From assembly GCF_014701095.1 (NCBI RefSeq), contig NZ_AP023439.1, positions 5,692,001-5,756,000 of the forward strand: a stretch of DNA of 64,000 nucleotides, read 5' to 3'. This DNA comes from Streptomyces tuirus. GTDB lineage: Bacteria > Actinomycetota > Actinomycetes > Streptomycetales > Streptomycetaceae. Both the position numbers and the translations under genes were made by a program. Under the pieces are notes generated by a model. It worked only from the letters and a program-made list of their open reading frames with translations, ran no database searches and was not told where the DNA came from. Position 1 is the first letter of the stretch. Every line of letters starts with the position of its first letter. Of the stretch, positions 63,441 through 64,000 are shown one piece after another.

Positions 63441-64000
63441 ATGCCCATGGGTCACACGGCCACAGCCCAGGCAGGCTCCGGGGGCCTGACAGCGACCGAG
63501 CACCGCCTGGCCAACGGCCTGCGCGTGGTGCTCTCCGAGGATCACCTGACCCCGGTCGCGGCGGTGTGCCTCTGGTACGACGTCGGCTCACGCCACGAAG
63601 TCAAGGGGCGTACCGGCCTGGCTCACCTTTTCGAGCACCTCATGTTCCAGGGATCCGCGCAGGTCAAGGGCAACGGCCACTTCGAGCTCGTGCAGGGCGC
63701 GGGTGGCTCGCTGAACGGCACGACCAGCTTCGAGCGGACCAACTACTTCGAGACCATGCCCACCCACCAGCTGGAGCTCGCCCTCTGGCTGGAGGCCGAC
63801 CGCATGGGCTCGCTGCTGGCCGCGCTCGACGACGAGTCGATGGAGAACCAGCGGGACGTCGTCAAGAACGAGCGCCGCCAGCGCTACGACAACGTCCCCT
63901 ACGGCACCGCCTTCGAGAAGCTGACCGCCCTCGCCTACCCGGAGGGCCACCCCTACCACCACACCCCGATCGGCTCGATGGCCGACCTGGACGCGGCGAC
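63441..64000 (+). CDS. M16-family zinc metallopeptidase, 5' part
   Basis: Starts at ATG 63441 (GAAGGGA upstream; ATG 63447 also possible) and runs off the window after 186 codons. The inverted zinc motif H-x-x-E-H is present in TGLAHLFEHLMFQGSAQVKG near residue 60, and the downstream Glu region ESMENQRDVVKNERRQRYDN fits the third ligand. Conserved N-terminal features are TEHRLANGLRVVLSEDHLTP. S. coelicolor carries two such M16 genes next to parC, as I recall. It degrades peptides, probably at the cell surface or in the cytoplasm; no signal peptide is seen. Confidence 0.92.
   Translation, partial: MPMGHTATAQAGSGGLTATEHRLANGLRVVLSEDHLTPVAAVCLWYDVGSRHEVKGRTGLAHLFEHLMFQGSAQVKGNGHFELVQGAGGSLNGTTSFERTNYFETMPTHQLELALWLEADRMGSLLAALDDESMENQRDVVKNERRQRYDNVPYGTAFEKLTALAYPEGHPYHHTPIGSMADLDAA

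Overview
The window is Streptomyces chromosome: very high GC with strong third-position bias, the developmental regulator whiH next to the principal sigma factor hrdB, and further on the topoisomerase IV-type parE/parC pair. The order Nudix, ABC transporter, whiH, hrdB ... secreted protease, parE ... two citrate synthases ... parC matches what I remember of the S. coelicolor SCO58xx region.

Layout. (1) 1-6330, core: Nudix hydrolase, ABC transporter fusion, whiH, hrdB. (2) 6310-45611, an integrated element of about 39.3 kb. It sits exactly in the 3' end of hrdB: a 22-bp sequence covering the last six hrdB codons and the stop is repeated at both ends (6310-6331 and 45590-45611), and a tyrosine integrase lies 113 bp inside the left copy. 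hrdB stays intact. Its apparent native terminator was moved to the far end, and the element supplies a new one. (3) 45612-64000, core again: trypsin-like protease, a 42-bp minisatellite, DUF7455 protein, parE, DUF485 protein with a sodium:solute symporter, a CitA/CitB-type two-component pair, an iron-box-controlled sucrase/ferredoxin-like gene, two divergent citrate synthases (one with an N-terminal DNA-binding domain), a decayed DUF6082 gene, a COG0523 GTPase, parC, and the start of an M16 peptidase.

Inside the element: a left replication/integration module (integrase, small phage/plasmid-type genes, HTH protein, an iteron array with a 20-bp palindrome, a RecA/DnaB-like ATPase) with no recognisable conjugation gene; then a metabolic cluster at 12.8-23.6 kb; then a five-gene defence-type operon on the minus strand at 41.5-23.8 kb; then a DUF433/DUF5615 toxin-antitoxin pair and small or decayed genes up to attR.

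The metabolic cluster encodes a HAD phosphatase, a dehydrogenase, two P-loop kinases (one fused to an XRE domain), two aminoglycoside-phosphotransferase-like kinases, an archaeal-type S-adenosylmethionine synthetase, a histidine phosphatase, a full seryl-tRNA synthetase, a GT4-type glycosyltransferase and a small alanyl-tRNA-synthetase-like protein. Most starts overlap the preceding stop. It resembles a tRNA-dependent biosynthetic or modification pathway that I cannot match to any named one.

The defence operon runs Ser/Thr kinase, SNF2 helicase, large Eco57I-like DNA methylase, 2202-residue DUF1998 helicase with a C-terminal Vsr-like nuclease-type segment, and a UvrD-like helicase with a RelE-like N terminus. 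It recalls DISARM class 1 (drmD, drmMI, drmA/drmB) and the Druantia DruE helicase but matches neither gene set. These two cargo blocks are the best candidates for undescribed biology here.
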